NCBI GenBank assembly: GCA_030762175.1
Contig: JAUJEO010000021.1
Coordinates: 868,001 to 932,000, forward strand
DNA length: 64,000 bases
Source: Metallyticus violacea
Taxonomy: Eukaryota; Arthropoda; Insecta; Mantodea; Metallyticidae
Direction of reading: 5' to 3'
Shown: in pieces, positions 1 to 10,383 of the stretch
Layout of the letters: each line of letters opens with the position of its first letter
How positions within the stretch are numbered: the first letter of the stretch is position 1
Program-made: the position numbers and the translations under genes
The notes under the pieces: generated by a model
What the model saw: only the letters and a program-made list of their open reading frames with translations
The model's database searches: none
Told to the model about the DNA's origin: nothing

Positions 1-29
1 AGAATCTCGAAAAGAAAAAAGTTTTTTTT

Positions 30-47
30 CGAAGTTTCGAAACTTCG
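30..47. repeat. Perfect 18-bp palindrome in type a monomer
   Basis: CGAAGTTTCGAAACTTCG equals its own reverse complement. Most monomers have GG (or AG) at the centre instead of CG, leaving two 8-bp arms around a 2-nt loop. The perfect form is confined to type a and type g monomers, for example near 869-886, 1695-1712, 8914-8931 and 17658-17675. It sits directly right of the A/T tract. Whether it binds a protein or extrudes as a cruciform cannot be told from sequence. Confidence 0.9.
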
Positions 48-541
48 TTTGACTCAGTTTTTTTCCGTTCTAATTTGACATAACTGGTTCTCTTTCATTA
101 TACTAGTTTGATAGCCTCAGTTAAGCATATTATATGCAAAGAATCTCGAAAAGAAAAAATTTTTTTTTCGAATTTTGGAAACTTCGTTAGAATCACTTTT
201 TTTCCGTTCTTATTTTAGGTAACTGGTTCTCTTTCATTATACTAATTTGATAGCCTCAGTAAAGCATATTATGCGCAAAGAATCTTGAAAAGAAAAAAAA
301 TTTTTTTCGAAGTTTGGAAACGTCGTTAGAATCACTTTTTTTCCGTTCTTATTTGAGATAACTGGTTCTCTTTCATTATACTAGTTTGATAGCCTCAGAA
401 AAGCATATTATGCGCAAAGAATCTCGAAAAGAAAAAAGTTTTTTTTCGAAGTTTGGAAACTTCGATTCAATAACTTTTTTTCGGTTCTTATTTAAGATAA
501 CTGGTTCTCTTTCATTATACTAGTTTGATAGCCTCAGAAAA

Positions 542-603
542 GCATATTATGCGCAAAGAATCTCGAAAAGAAAAAAAATTTTTTTCGAAGTTTGGAAACT
601 TCG
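542..603. other. Dyad-dense half of the monomer (three successive inverted repeats)
   Basis: Within 62 bp there are three dyads: GCATA-T-TATGC (542-552); TCGAAAA/TTTTCGA arms flanking the A/T tract (563-588); and CGAAGTTT/AAACTTCG (586-603), which shares CGA with the previous one. The layout repeats in nearly every monomer. Exceptions are type l (attattcac breaks the first dyad) and type n5 (tagaactttgg breaks the second and third). Known background: dyad symmetry and non-B-form potential are enriched in several centromeric satellites. A structural or protein-binding role here is inference. Confidence 0.8.
571..585. other. AnT(15-n) tract, example A8T7
   Basis: The homopolymer pair after gaaaag is A8T7 here. 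Other copies are A5T10 (near 4030), A6T9 (near 150), A7T8 (near 2236), A9T6 (near 8342), A10T5 (near 711), A11T4 (near 5843, with the preceding G also A) and A6-G-T8 (types a, d, g, j). The sum stays at 15 in most copies, with 14 in type k (A5T9) and a few others. Such tracts are expected to be intrinsically curved and stiff. Confidence 0.85.
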
Positions 604-1637
604 TTAGAATCACTTTTTTTCCGTTCTTATTTGAGATAACTGGTTCTCTTTCATTATACTAGTTTGATAGCCTCAGAAAAGCATATTATGCAAAAAGAAT
701 CTCGAAAAGAAAAAAAAAATTTTTCGAAGTTAGGAAACTTCGTTAGAATCACTTTTTTTCCGTTCTTATTTGAGATAACTGGTTCTCTTTCACTATACTA
801 GTTTGATAGCCTCAGTAAAGCATATTATGCACAAAGAATCTCGAAAAGAAAAAAGTTTTTTTTCGAAGTTTCGAAACTTCGTTTGAATCACTTTTTTTCC
901 GTTCTAATTTGAAATAACTGGTTCTCTTTCATTATACTAGTTTGATAGCCTCAGTAAAGCATATTATGTGCAAAGAATCTCGAAAAGAAAAAAAATTTTT
1001 TTCGAAGTTTGGAAACTTCGTTAGAATCACTTTTTTCCGTTCTTATTTTAATAACTGGTTGTCTTTCATTATACTAATTTGATAGCCTCAGTAAAGCATA
1101 TTATGCGCAAAGAATCTCGAAAAGAAAAAAAAAATTTTTCGAAGTTTGGAAACGTCGTTAGAATCACTTTTTTTCCGTTCTTATTTGAGATAACTGGTTC
1201 TCTTTCATTATACTAGTTTGATAGCCTCAGAAAGGCATATTATGCGCAAAGAATCTCGAAAAGAAAAAAGTTTTTTTTCGAAGTTTGGAAACTTCGTTTG
1301 AATAACTTTTTTTCCGTTCTTATTTGAGATAACTGGTTCTATTTCATTATACTAGTTTGATAGCCTCAGAAAAGCATATTATGCGCAAAGAATCTCGAAA
1401 AGAAAAATTTTTTTTTCGAAGTTTGGAAACTTCGTTAGAATCACTTTTTTTCCGTTCTTATTTGAGATTACTGGTTCTCTTTCATTATAGTAGTTTCATA
1501 GCCTCAGAAAAGCATATTATTCACAAAGAATCTCGAAAAGAAAAAAATGTTTTTTCGAAGTTTGGAAACGTCGTTTGAATCACTGTTATTCCGTTCTTAT
1601 TTGAGATAATTGGTTCTCTTTCACTATACTAGTTTGA

Positions 1638-3859
1638 TAGCCTCAGTAAAGCATATTATGCACAAAGAATCTCGAAAAGAAAAAAGTTTTTTTTCGAAGT
1701 TTCGAAACTTCGTTTGACTCAGTTTTTTTCCGTTCTAATTTGACATAACTGGTTCTCTTTCATTATACTAGTTTGATAGCCTCAGTTAAGCATATTATAT
1801 GCAAAGAATCTCGAAAAGAAAAAATTTTTTTTTCGAATTTTGGAAACTTCGTTAGAATCACTTTTTTTCCGTTCTTATTTTAGGTAACTGGTTCTCTTTC
1901 ATTATACTAATTTGATAGCCTCAGTAAAGCATATTATGCGCAAAGAATCTTGAAAAGAAAAAAAATTTTTTTCGAAGTTTGGAAACGTCGTTAGAATCAC
2001 TTTTTTTCCGTTCTTATTTGAGATAACTGGTTCTCTTTCATTATACTAGTTTGATAGCCTCAGAAAAGCATATTATGCGCAAAGAATCTCGAAAAGAAAA
2101 AAGTTTTTTTTCGAAGTTTGGAAACTTCGTTTCAATAACTTTTTTTCGGTTCTTATTTAAGATAACTGGTTCTCTTTCATTATACTAGTTTGATAGCCTC
2201 AGAAAAGCATATTATGCGCAAAGAATCTCGAAAAGAAAAAAATTTTTTTTCGAAGTTTGGAAACTTCGTTAGAATCACTTTTTTTCCGTTCTTATTTGAG
2301 ATAACTGGTTCTCTTTCATTATACTAGTTTGATAGCCTCAGTAAAGCATATTATGCACAAAGAATCTCGAAAAGAAAAAAAATTTTTTTCCAAGTTTGGA
2401 AACTTCATTAGAATCACTTTTTTTCCGTTCTTATTTGAGATAACTGGTTCTCTTTCATTATACTTGTTTGATAGCCTCAGTAAAGCATATTATGCGCAAA
2501 GAATCTGGAAAAGAAAAAAAATTTTTTTCGAAGTTTGGAAACTTCGTTAGAATCACTTTTTTTCCGTTCTTATTTGAGATAACTGGTTCTCTTTCATTAT
2601 ACTAGTTTGATAGCCTCAGAAAAGCATATTATGCGCAAAGAATCTCGAAAAGAAAAAAGTTTTTTTTCGAAGTTTGGAAACTTCTTTTGCATAACTTTTT
2701 TTCCGTTCTTATTTGAGATAACTGGTTCTCTTTCATTATACTAGTTTGATAGCCTCAGAAAACCATATTATGCGCAAAGAATCTCGAAAAGAAAAAAATT
2801 TTTTTTCGAAGTTAGGAAACTTCTTTAGAATCACTTTTTTTCCGTTCTTATTTGAGATAACTGGTTCTCTTTCATTATACTAATTAGATAGCCTCAGAAA
2901 AGCATATTACGCGCAAAGAATCTCGAAAATAAAAAAATTTTTTTAGAACTTTGGAAACTTCGTTAGAATCACTTTTTTTCCGTTCTTATTTGAGATAACT
3001 CGTTCTCTTTCATTATACTAGTTTGATAGCCTCAGAAAACCATATTATGCGCAAAGAATCTCGAAAAGAAAAAAAATTTTTTTCGAAGTTTGGAAACGTC
3101 GTTTAAATCACTTTTTTCCGTTCTTATTTGAGATAACTGGTTCTCTTTCATTATACTAGTTTGATAGCCTCAGTAAAGCATATCATGCACAAAGAATCTC
3201 GAAAAGAAAAAAATTTTTTTTCGATGTTTGGAAACTTTGTTAGAATCACTTTTTTTCCGTTCTTATTTGAGATAACTGGTTCTCTTTCATTATACTAGTT
3301 TGATAGCCTCAGAAAGGCATATTATGCGCAAAGAATCTCGAAAAGAAAAAAGTTTTTTTTCGAAGTTTGGAAACTTCGTTTGAATAACTTTTTTTCCGTT
3401 CTTATTTGAGATAACTGGTTCTATTTCATTATACTAGTTTGATAGCCTCAGAAAAGCATATTATGCGCAAAGAATCTCGAAAAGAAAAAATTTTTTTTTC
3501 GAAGTTTGGAAACTTCGTTAGAATCACTTTTTTTCCGTTCTTATTTGAGATTACTGGTTCTCTTTCATTATAGTAGTTTGATAGCCTCAGAAAAGCATAT
3601 TATGCACAAAGAATCTCGAAAAGAAAAAAAATTTTTTTCGAAGTTAGGAAACTTCGTTAGAATATCTTTTTTTCCGTTCTTATTTGAGATAACTGGTTCT
3701 CTTTCATTATACTAGTTTTATAGCCTCAGCAAAGCATATTATTCACAAAGAATCTCGAAAAGAAAAAAATTTTTTTTCGAAGTTTGGAAACGTCGTTTGA
3801 ATCACTTTTATTCCGTTCTTATTTGAGATAACTGGTTCTCTTTCACTATACTAGTTTGA
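1638..3859. repeat. HOR block, 16 monomers (2222 bp)
   Basis: Order: a b c d e n1 n2 n3 n4 n5 n6 q j k f' l. New types are as follows. n1: ccaagtttgg, cttcattag. n2: atctggaaaag. n3: cttcttttgcataac. n4: aaaaccatat, cttctttag, actaattag. n5: attacgcgc, aaaataaa, tagaactttgg. n6: cgtcgtttaaatc with a short T6 tract. q: cgatgtttgg, ctttgttag. f': A8T7 with gttaggaaac. It matches 10384-12603 at an offset of about 8745 with only a few differences, such as a T6 tract at about 11163 and A6T8 instead of A6GT8 at about 12092. Confidence 0.88.
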
Positions 3860-6800
3860 TAGCCTCAGTAAAGCATATTATGCACAAAGAATCTCGAAAA
3901 GAAAAAAGTTTTTTTTCGAAGTTTCGAAACTTCGTTTGACTCAGTTTTTTCCGTTCTAATTTGACATAACTGGTTCTCTTTCATTATACTTGTTTGATAG
4001 CCTCAGTAAAGCATATTATATGCAAAGAATCTCGAAAAGAAAAATTTTTTTTTTCGAATTTTGGAAACTTCGTTAGAATCACTTTTTTTCCGTTCTTATT
4101 TTAGGTAACTGGTTCTCTTTCATTATACTAATATAATAGCCTCAGTAAAGCATATTATGCGCAAAGAATCTTGAAAAGAAAAAAAATTTTTTTCGAAGTT
4201 TGGAAACGTCGTTAGAATCACTTTTTTTCCGTTCTTATTTGAGATAACTGGTTCTCTTTCATTATACTAGTTTGATAGCCTCAGAAAAGCATATTATGCG
4301 CAAAGAATCTCCAAAAAAAAAAGTTTTTTTTCGAAGTTTGGAAACTTCGTTTGAATAACTTTTTTTCCGTTCTTATTTGAGATAACTGGTTCTCTTTCAT
4401 TATACTAGTTTGATAGCCTCAGAAAAGCATATTATGCGCAAAGAATCTCGAAAAGAAAAAATTTTTTTTTCGAAGTTTGGAAACTTCGTTAGAATCACTT
4501 TTTTTCCGTTCTTAATTGAGATAACTGGTTCTCTTTCATTATACTAGTTTGATAGCCTCAGAAAAGCATATTATGCGCAAAGAATCTCGAAAAGAAAAAA
4601 ATTTTTTTTCGAAGTTTGGAAACTTCGTTAGAATCACTTTTTTTCCGTTCTTATTTGAAATAACTTGTTCTCTTTCATGATACTAGTTTGATAGCCTCAG
4701 AAAATCATATTATGCGCAAAGAATCTCGAAAAGAAAAAAATTTTTTTTCGATGTTTGGAAACTTTGTTAGAATCACTTTTTTTCCGTTCTTATTTGAGAT
4801 AACTGGTTCTCTTTCATTATACTAGTTTGATAGCCTCAGAAAAGCATATTATGCACAAAGAATCTCGAAAAGAAGAAAATTTTTTTCGAAGTTTGGAAAC
4901 TTCTTTAGAATCACTTTTTTCCGTTTTTATTTGCGATAACTGGTTCTCTTTCATTATACTAGTTTGATAGCCTCAGAAAACCATATTATGCGCAAAGAAT
5001 CTCGAAAAGAAAAAAATTTTTTTTCGAAGTTTGGAAACTTCTTTAGAATCACTATTTTTCCGTTCTTATTTGAGATTACTGGTTCTCTTTCATTATACTA
5101 ATTAGATAGCCTCAGAAAAGCATATTACGCGCAAAGAATCTCGAAAATAAAAAAAATTTTTTAGAACTTTGGAAACTTCGTTAGAATCACTTTTTTTTCC
5201 GATCTTATTTGAGATAACTGGTTCTCTTTCATTATACTAGTTTGATAGCCTCATAAAAGCTTATTATGCACAAAGAATCTCGAAAAGAAAAAACATTTTT
5301 TTCGAAGTTTGGAAACTTCGTTAGAATCACTTTTTTTCCGTTCTTATTTGAGATAACTGATTCTCTTTCATTATACTAGTTTGATGGCCTCAGTAAAGCA
5401 TATTATGCACAAAATATCTCGAAAAGAAAAAAAATGTTTTTCGAAGTTTGGAAACTTCATTAGAATCACTTTTTTTCCGTTCTTATTTGAGATAACTGGT
5501 TCTCTTTCATTATACTAGTTTGATAGACTCAGTAAAGCATATTATGCGCAAGGAATCTGGAAAAGAAAAAAAATTTTTTTCGAATTTTGGAAACTTCATT
5601 AGAATCACTTTTTTTCCGTTCTTATTTGAGATATCTGGTGGTCTTTCATTATACTAGTTTGATAGCCTCAGAAAAGCATATTATGCGCAAAGAATCTCGA
5701 AAAGAAAAAAGTTTTTTTTCGAAGTTTGGAAACTTCATTAGATTCACTTTTTTTCCGTTCTTATTTGATATAACTGGTTCTCTTTCATTATACTAGTTTG
5801 ATAGCCTCAGTAAAGCATATTATGCGCAAAGAATCTGGAAAAAAAAAAAAAAAATTTTCGAAATTTGGAAACTTCGTTATAATCACTTTTTTTCCGTTCT
5901 TATTTCAGATAAATGGTTCTCTTTCATTATACTAGTTTGATAACCTCAGAAAAGCATATTATGCGCAAAGAATCTCGAAAAGAAAAAAGTTTTTTTTCGA
6001 AGTTTGGAAACTTCGTTTGAATCACTTTTTTTCCGTTCTTATTTGAGATAACTGGTTCTCCTTCATTATACTAGTTTGATAGCCTCAGAAAAGCATATTA
6101 TGCACAAAGAATCTCGAAAAGAAAAAAAATTTTTTTCGAAGTTAGGAAACTTCGTTAGAATCACTTTTTTTCCGCTCTAATTTGAGATAACTGGTTCTTT
6201 CATTATACTAGCTAGTTTGATAGCCTCAGCAAAGCATATTATGCACAAAGAATCTCGAAAAGAAAAAATTTTTTTTTCGAAGTTTGGAAACTTCTTTTGA
6301 ATCACTTTTTTTCCGTTCTTATTTGAGATAACTGGTTCTCTTTCATTATACTAGTTTGATAGCCTCAGTAAAGCATATTATGCACAAAGAATCTCGAAAA
6401 GAAAAAAAATTTTTTTCCAAGTTTGGAAACTTCATTAGAATCACTTTTTTTCCGTTCTTATTTGAGATAACTGGTTCTCTTTCATTATACTAGTTTGATA
6501 GCCTCAGTAAAGCATATTATGCGCAAAGAATCTGGAAAAGAAAAAAAATTTTTTTCGAAGTTTGGAAACTTCGTTAGAATCACTTTTTTTCCGTTCTTAT
6601 TTGAGATAACTGGTTCTCTTTCATTATACTAGTTTGATAGCCTCAGAAAAGCATATTATGCGCAAAGAATCTCGAAAAGAAAAAAGTTTTTTTTCGAAGT
6701 TTGGAAACTTCTTTTGCATAACTTTTTTTCCGTTCTTATTTGAGATAACTGGTTCTCTTTCATTATACTAGTTTGATAGCCTCAGAAAACCATATTATGC

Positions 6801-8856
6801 GCAAAGAATCTCGAAAAGAAAAAAATTTTTTTTCGAAGTTAGGAAACTTCTTTAGAATCACTTTTTTTCCGTTCTTATTTGAGATAACTGGTTCTCTTTC
6901 ATTATACTAATTAGATAGCCTCAGAAAAGCATATTACGCGCAAAGAATCTCGAAAATAAAAAAATTTTTTTAGAACTTTGGAAACTTCGTTAGAATCACT
7001 TTTTTTCCGTTCTTATTTGAGATAACTCGTTCTCTTTCATTATACTAGTTTGATAGCCTCAGAAAACCATATTATGCGCAAAGAATCTCGAAAAGAAAAA
7101 AATTTTTTTTCGAAGTTTGGAAACGTCGTTTGAATCACTTTTTTCCGTTCTTATTTGAGATAACGGGTTATCTTTCATTATAGTAGTTTGATAGCCTCAG
7201 AAAACCATATTATGAGCAAAGAATCTCGAAATGAAAAAAAAATTTTTTCGAAGTATGGAAACTTCCTTAGAATCACTTTTTTTCCATTCTTATTTGAGAT
7301 AACTGGTTCTCTTTCCTTATACTAGTTTGATAGCCTCAGAAAAGCATATTATGCGCAAAGAATCTTGAAAAGAATAAAGTTTTTTTTCGAAGTTTGGAAA
7401 CTTCGTTTGAATAACTTTTTTTCCGTTCTTATTTGAGATAACTGGTTCTCTTTCATTATACTAGTTTGATAGCCTCAGAAAAGCATATTATGCACAAAGA
7501 ATCTCGAAAAGAAAAAAAAAATTTTTCGAAATTAGGAAACTTCGTTAGAATCACTTTTTTTCCGCTCTTATTTGAGATAACTGTTTCTCTTTCATTATAC
7601 TAGTTTGATAGCCTCAGCAAAGCATATTATGCACAAAGAATCTCGAAAAGAAAAAAAATTTTTTTCGAAGTTTGGAACTTCGTTTGAATCACTTTTTTTC
7701 CGTTCTTATTTGAGATAACTGGTTCTCTTTCATTATACTAGTTTGATAGCCTCAGTAAAGCATATCATGCACAAAGAATCTCGAAAAGAAAAAAAAATTT
7801 TTTCGAAGTTTGGAAACTTCATTAGAATCACTTTTTTTCCGTTCTTATTTGAGATAACTGGTTCTCTTTCATTATAGTAGTTTGATAGCCTCAGAAAAGC
7901 ATATTATGCACAAAGAATCTCGAAAAGAAAAAAAAAATTTTTCGAAGTTAGGAAACTTCGTTAGAATCACTTTTTTTCCGTTCTTATTTGAGATAACTGG
8001 TTCTCTTTCACTATACTAGTTTGATAGCCTCAGTAAAGCATATTATGCACAAAGAATCTCGAAAAGAAAAAAGTTTTTTTTCGAAGTTTCGAAACTTCGT
8101 TTGAATCACTTTTTTTCCGTTCTAATTTGAAATAACTGGTTCTCTTTCATTATACTAGTTTGATAGCCTCAGTAAAGCATATTATGTGCAAAGAATCTCG
8201 AAAAGAAAAAAAATTTTTTTCGAAGTTTGGAAACTTCGTTAGAATCACTTTTTTCCGTTCTTATTTTAGATAACTGGTTGTCTTTCATTATACTAATTTG
8301 ATAGCCTCAGTAAAGCATATTATGCGCAAAGAATCTCGAAAAGAAAAAAAAATTTTTTCGAAGTTTGGAAACGTCGTTAGAATCACTTTTTTTCCGTTCT
8401 TATTTGAGATAACTGGTTCTCTTTCATTATACTAGTTTGATAGCCTCAGAAAGGCATATTATGCGCAAAGAATCTCGAAAAGAAAAAAGTTTTTTTTCGA
8501 AGTTTGGAAACTTCGTTTGAATAACTTTTTTTCCGTTCTTATTTGAGATAACTGGTTCTATTTCATTATACTAGTTTGATAGCCTGAGAAAAGCATATTA
8601 TGCGCAAAGAATCTCGAAAAGAAAAATTTTTTTTTCGAAGTTTGGAAACTTCGTTAGAATCACTTTTTTTCCGTTCTTATTTGAGATTACTGGTTCTCTT
8701 TCATTATAGTAGTTTGATAGCCTCAGAAAAGCATATTATTCACAAAGAATCTCGAAAAGAAAAAAATTTTTTTTCGAAGTTTGGAAACGTCGTTTGAATC
8801 ACTGTTATTCCGTTCTTATTTGAGATAACTGGTTCTCTTTCACTATACTAGTTTGA
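3860..8856. repeat. Long HOR block, 36 monomers (4997 bp)
   Basis: Order: a b c d e e' q s n4' n5 r, then six diverged monomers (about 5390-6220), then t n1 n2 n3 n4 n5 n6' n8 w v u p f g h i j k l. New types: e' has tcatgatac; s has ttgcgataac; n4' has ctatttttcc; r has cataaaagc; n8 has tatgagc, gaaatg, gtatgg; w has atcttgaaaag with GT8; v has gaaattagg and ccgctc; u has tttggaacttcg; p has catatcatgcac. The diverged stretch has rare variants: gatggcctcag (5390), tagactcag (about 5524), an A16 run (about 5839) and a ctagctag duplication (about 6210). It matches 12604-17600 almost exactly. Confidence 0.85.
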
Positions 8857-10383
8857 TAGCCTCAGTAAAGCATATTATGCACAAAGAATCTCGAAAAGAA
8901 AAAAGTTTTTTTTCGAAGTTTCGAAACTTCGTTTGACTCAGTTTTTTTCCGTTCTAATTTGACATAACTGGTTCTCTTTCATTATACTAGTTTGATAGCC
9001 TCAGTTAAGCATATTATATGCAAAGAATCTCGAAAAGAAAAAATTTTTTTTTCGAATTTTGGAAACTTCGTTAGAATCACTTTTTTTCCGTTCTTATTTT
9101 AGGTAACTGGTTCTCTTTCATTATACTAATTTGATAGCCTCAGTAAAGCATATTATGCGCAAAGAATCTTGAAAAGAAAAAAAATTTTTTTCGAAGTTTG
9201 GAAACGTCGTTAGAATCACTTTTTTTCCGTTCTTATTTGAGATAACTGGTTCTCTTTCATTATACTAGTTTGATAGCCTCAGAAAAGCATATTATGCGCA
9301 AAGAATCTCGAAAAGAAAAAAGTTTTTTTTCGAAGTTTGGAAACTTCGATTCAATAACTTTTTTTCGGTTCTTATTTAAGATAACTGGTTCTCTTTCATT
9401 ATACTAGTTTGATAGCCTCAGAAAAGCATATTATGCGCAAAGAATCTCGAAAAGAAAAAAAATTTTTTTCGAAGTTTGGAAACTTCGTTAGAATCACTTT
9501 TTTTCCGTTCTTATTTGAGATAACTGGTTCTCTTTCATTATACTAGTTTGATAGCCTCAGAAAAGCATATTATGCAAAAAGAATCTCGAAAAGAAAAAAA
9601 AAATTTTTCGAAGTTAGGAAACTTCGTTAGAATCACTTTTTTTCCGTTCTTATTTGAGATAACTGGTTCTCTTTCACTATACTAGTTTGATAGCCTCAGT
9701 AAAGCATATTATGCACAAAGAATCTCGAAAAGAAAAAAGTTTTTTTTCGAAGTTTCGAAACTTCGTTTGAATCACTTTTTTTCCGTTCTAATTTGAAATA
9801 ACTGGTTCTCTTTCATTATACTAGTTTGATAGCCTCAGTAAAGCATATTATGTGCAAAGAATCTCGAAAAGAAAAAAAATTTTTTTCGAAGTTTGGAAAC
9901 TTCGTTAGAATCACTTTTTTCCGTTCTTATTTTAGATAACTGGTTGTCTTTCATTATACTAATTTGATAGCCTCAGTAAAGCATATTATGCGCAAAGAAT
10001 CTCGAAAAGAAAAAAAAAATTTTTCGAAGTTTGGAAACGTCGTTAGAATCACTTTTTTTCCGTTCTTATTTGAGATAACTGGTTCTCTTTCATTATACTA
10101 GTTTGATAGCCTCAGAAAGGCATATTATGCGCAAAGAATCTCGAAAAGAAAAAAGTTTTTTTTCGAAGTTTGGAAACTTCGTTTGAATAACTTTTTTTCC
10201 GTTCTTATTTGAGATAACTGGTTCTATTTCATTATACTAGTTTGATAGCCTCAGAAAAGCATATTATGCGCAAAGAATCTCGAAAAGAAAAATTTTTTTT
10301 TCGAAGTTTGGAAACTTCGTTAGAATCACTTTTTTTCCGTTCTTATTTGAGATAATTGGTTCTCTTTCACTATACTAGTTTGA
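8857..10383. repeat. HOR block, 11 monomers (1527 bp)
   Basis: Order: a b c d e f g h i j k/l. It is a copy of the first block (same cgattcaataac in d, same tatgcaaaaag in f) with one monomer fewer: k joins l in register near 10300-10360, where gagataattgg and tcactatac of l follow the left part of k. The rare gataattgg variant is shared with about 1607, which supports direct descent. Confidence 0.88.

Larger units (their letters stand above)
529..667. repeat. Representative consensus-like monomer (type e)
   Basis: This 139-bp copy is close to the majority sequence at every position. In order it holds: tagcctcag; the odd palindrome GCATATTATGC (542-552); gcgcaaagaatctcgaaaag; an A8T7 tract (571-585); the inverted repeat CGAAGTTT-GG-AAACTTCG (586-603); ttagaatcac; a second T7 tract; ccgttcttatttgagataac; tggttctctttcattat; and ACTAGT near the right end. 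TTCGAA and ACTAGT occur in most monomers, so BstBI or SpeI digestion should give a 139-bp ladder. It is useful as a probe or consensus reference for the array. Confidence 0.9.
1..1637. repeat. HOR block of 12 monomers, first partial: (a) b c d e f g h i j k l
   Basis: This block defines the type alphabet. a: perfect palindrome, tttgactcag, gacataac. b: ttaagcatattatatgc, cgaattttgg, ttttaggtaac. c: atcttgaaaag, aaacgtcg. d: A6GT8, cgattcaataac, cggttc. e: near consensus. f: A10T5, gttaggaaac. g: palindrome with tttgaatcac, gaaataac. h: tatgtgc, aactggttg, actaat. i: A10T5, aaacgtcg. j: aaaggcatat, gaataac, ggttctattt. k: A5T9, gagattac, tatagtag. l: attattcac, cgtcgtttgaatcac, tcactatac. Type h here lacks two bases (ttttaataac) present in its other copies. 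The next type a starts at 1638, giving a 1665-bp unit. Confidence 0.88.

Noticed and set aside
586..603. Rho-independent terminator (stem CGAAGTTT/AAACTTCG near T tracts)
   Set aside because: The stem is AT-rich, the T tract lies on its left, the second T7 is about 10 bp further right, and no gene precedes it. In eukaryotic satellite DNA this has no meaning as a bacterial terminator.
5833..5860. Separate microsatellite at the long A run (and at about 14580)
   Set aside because: It is the normal AnTm tract with the preceding G of gaaaag changed to A and the switch point shifted, so it belongs to the monomer.
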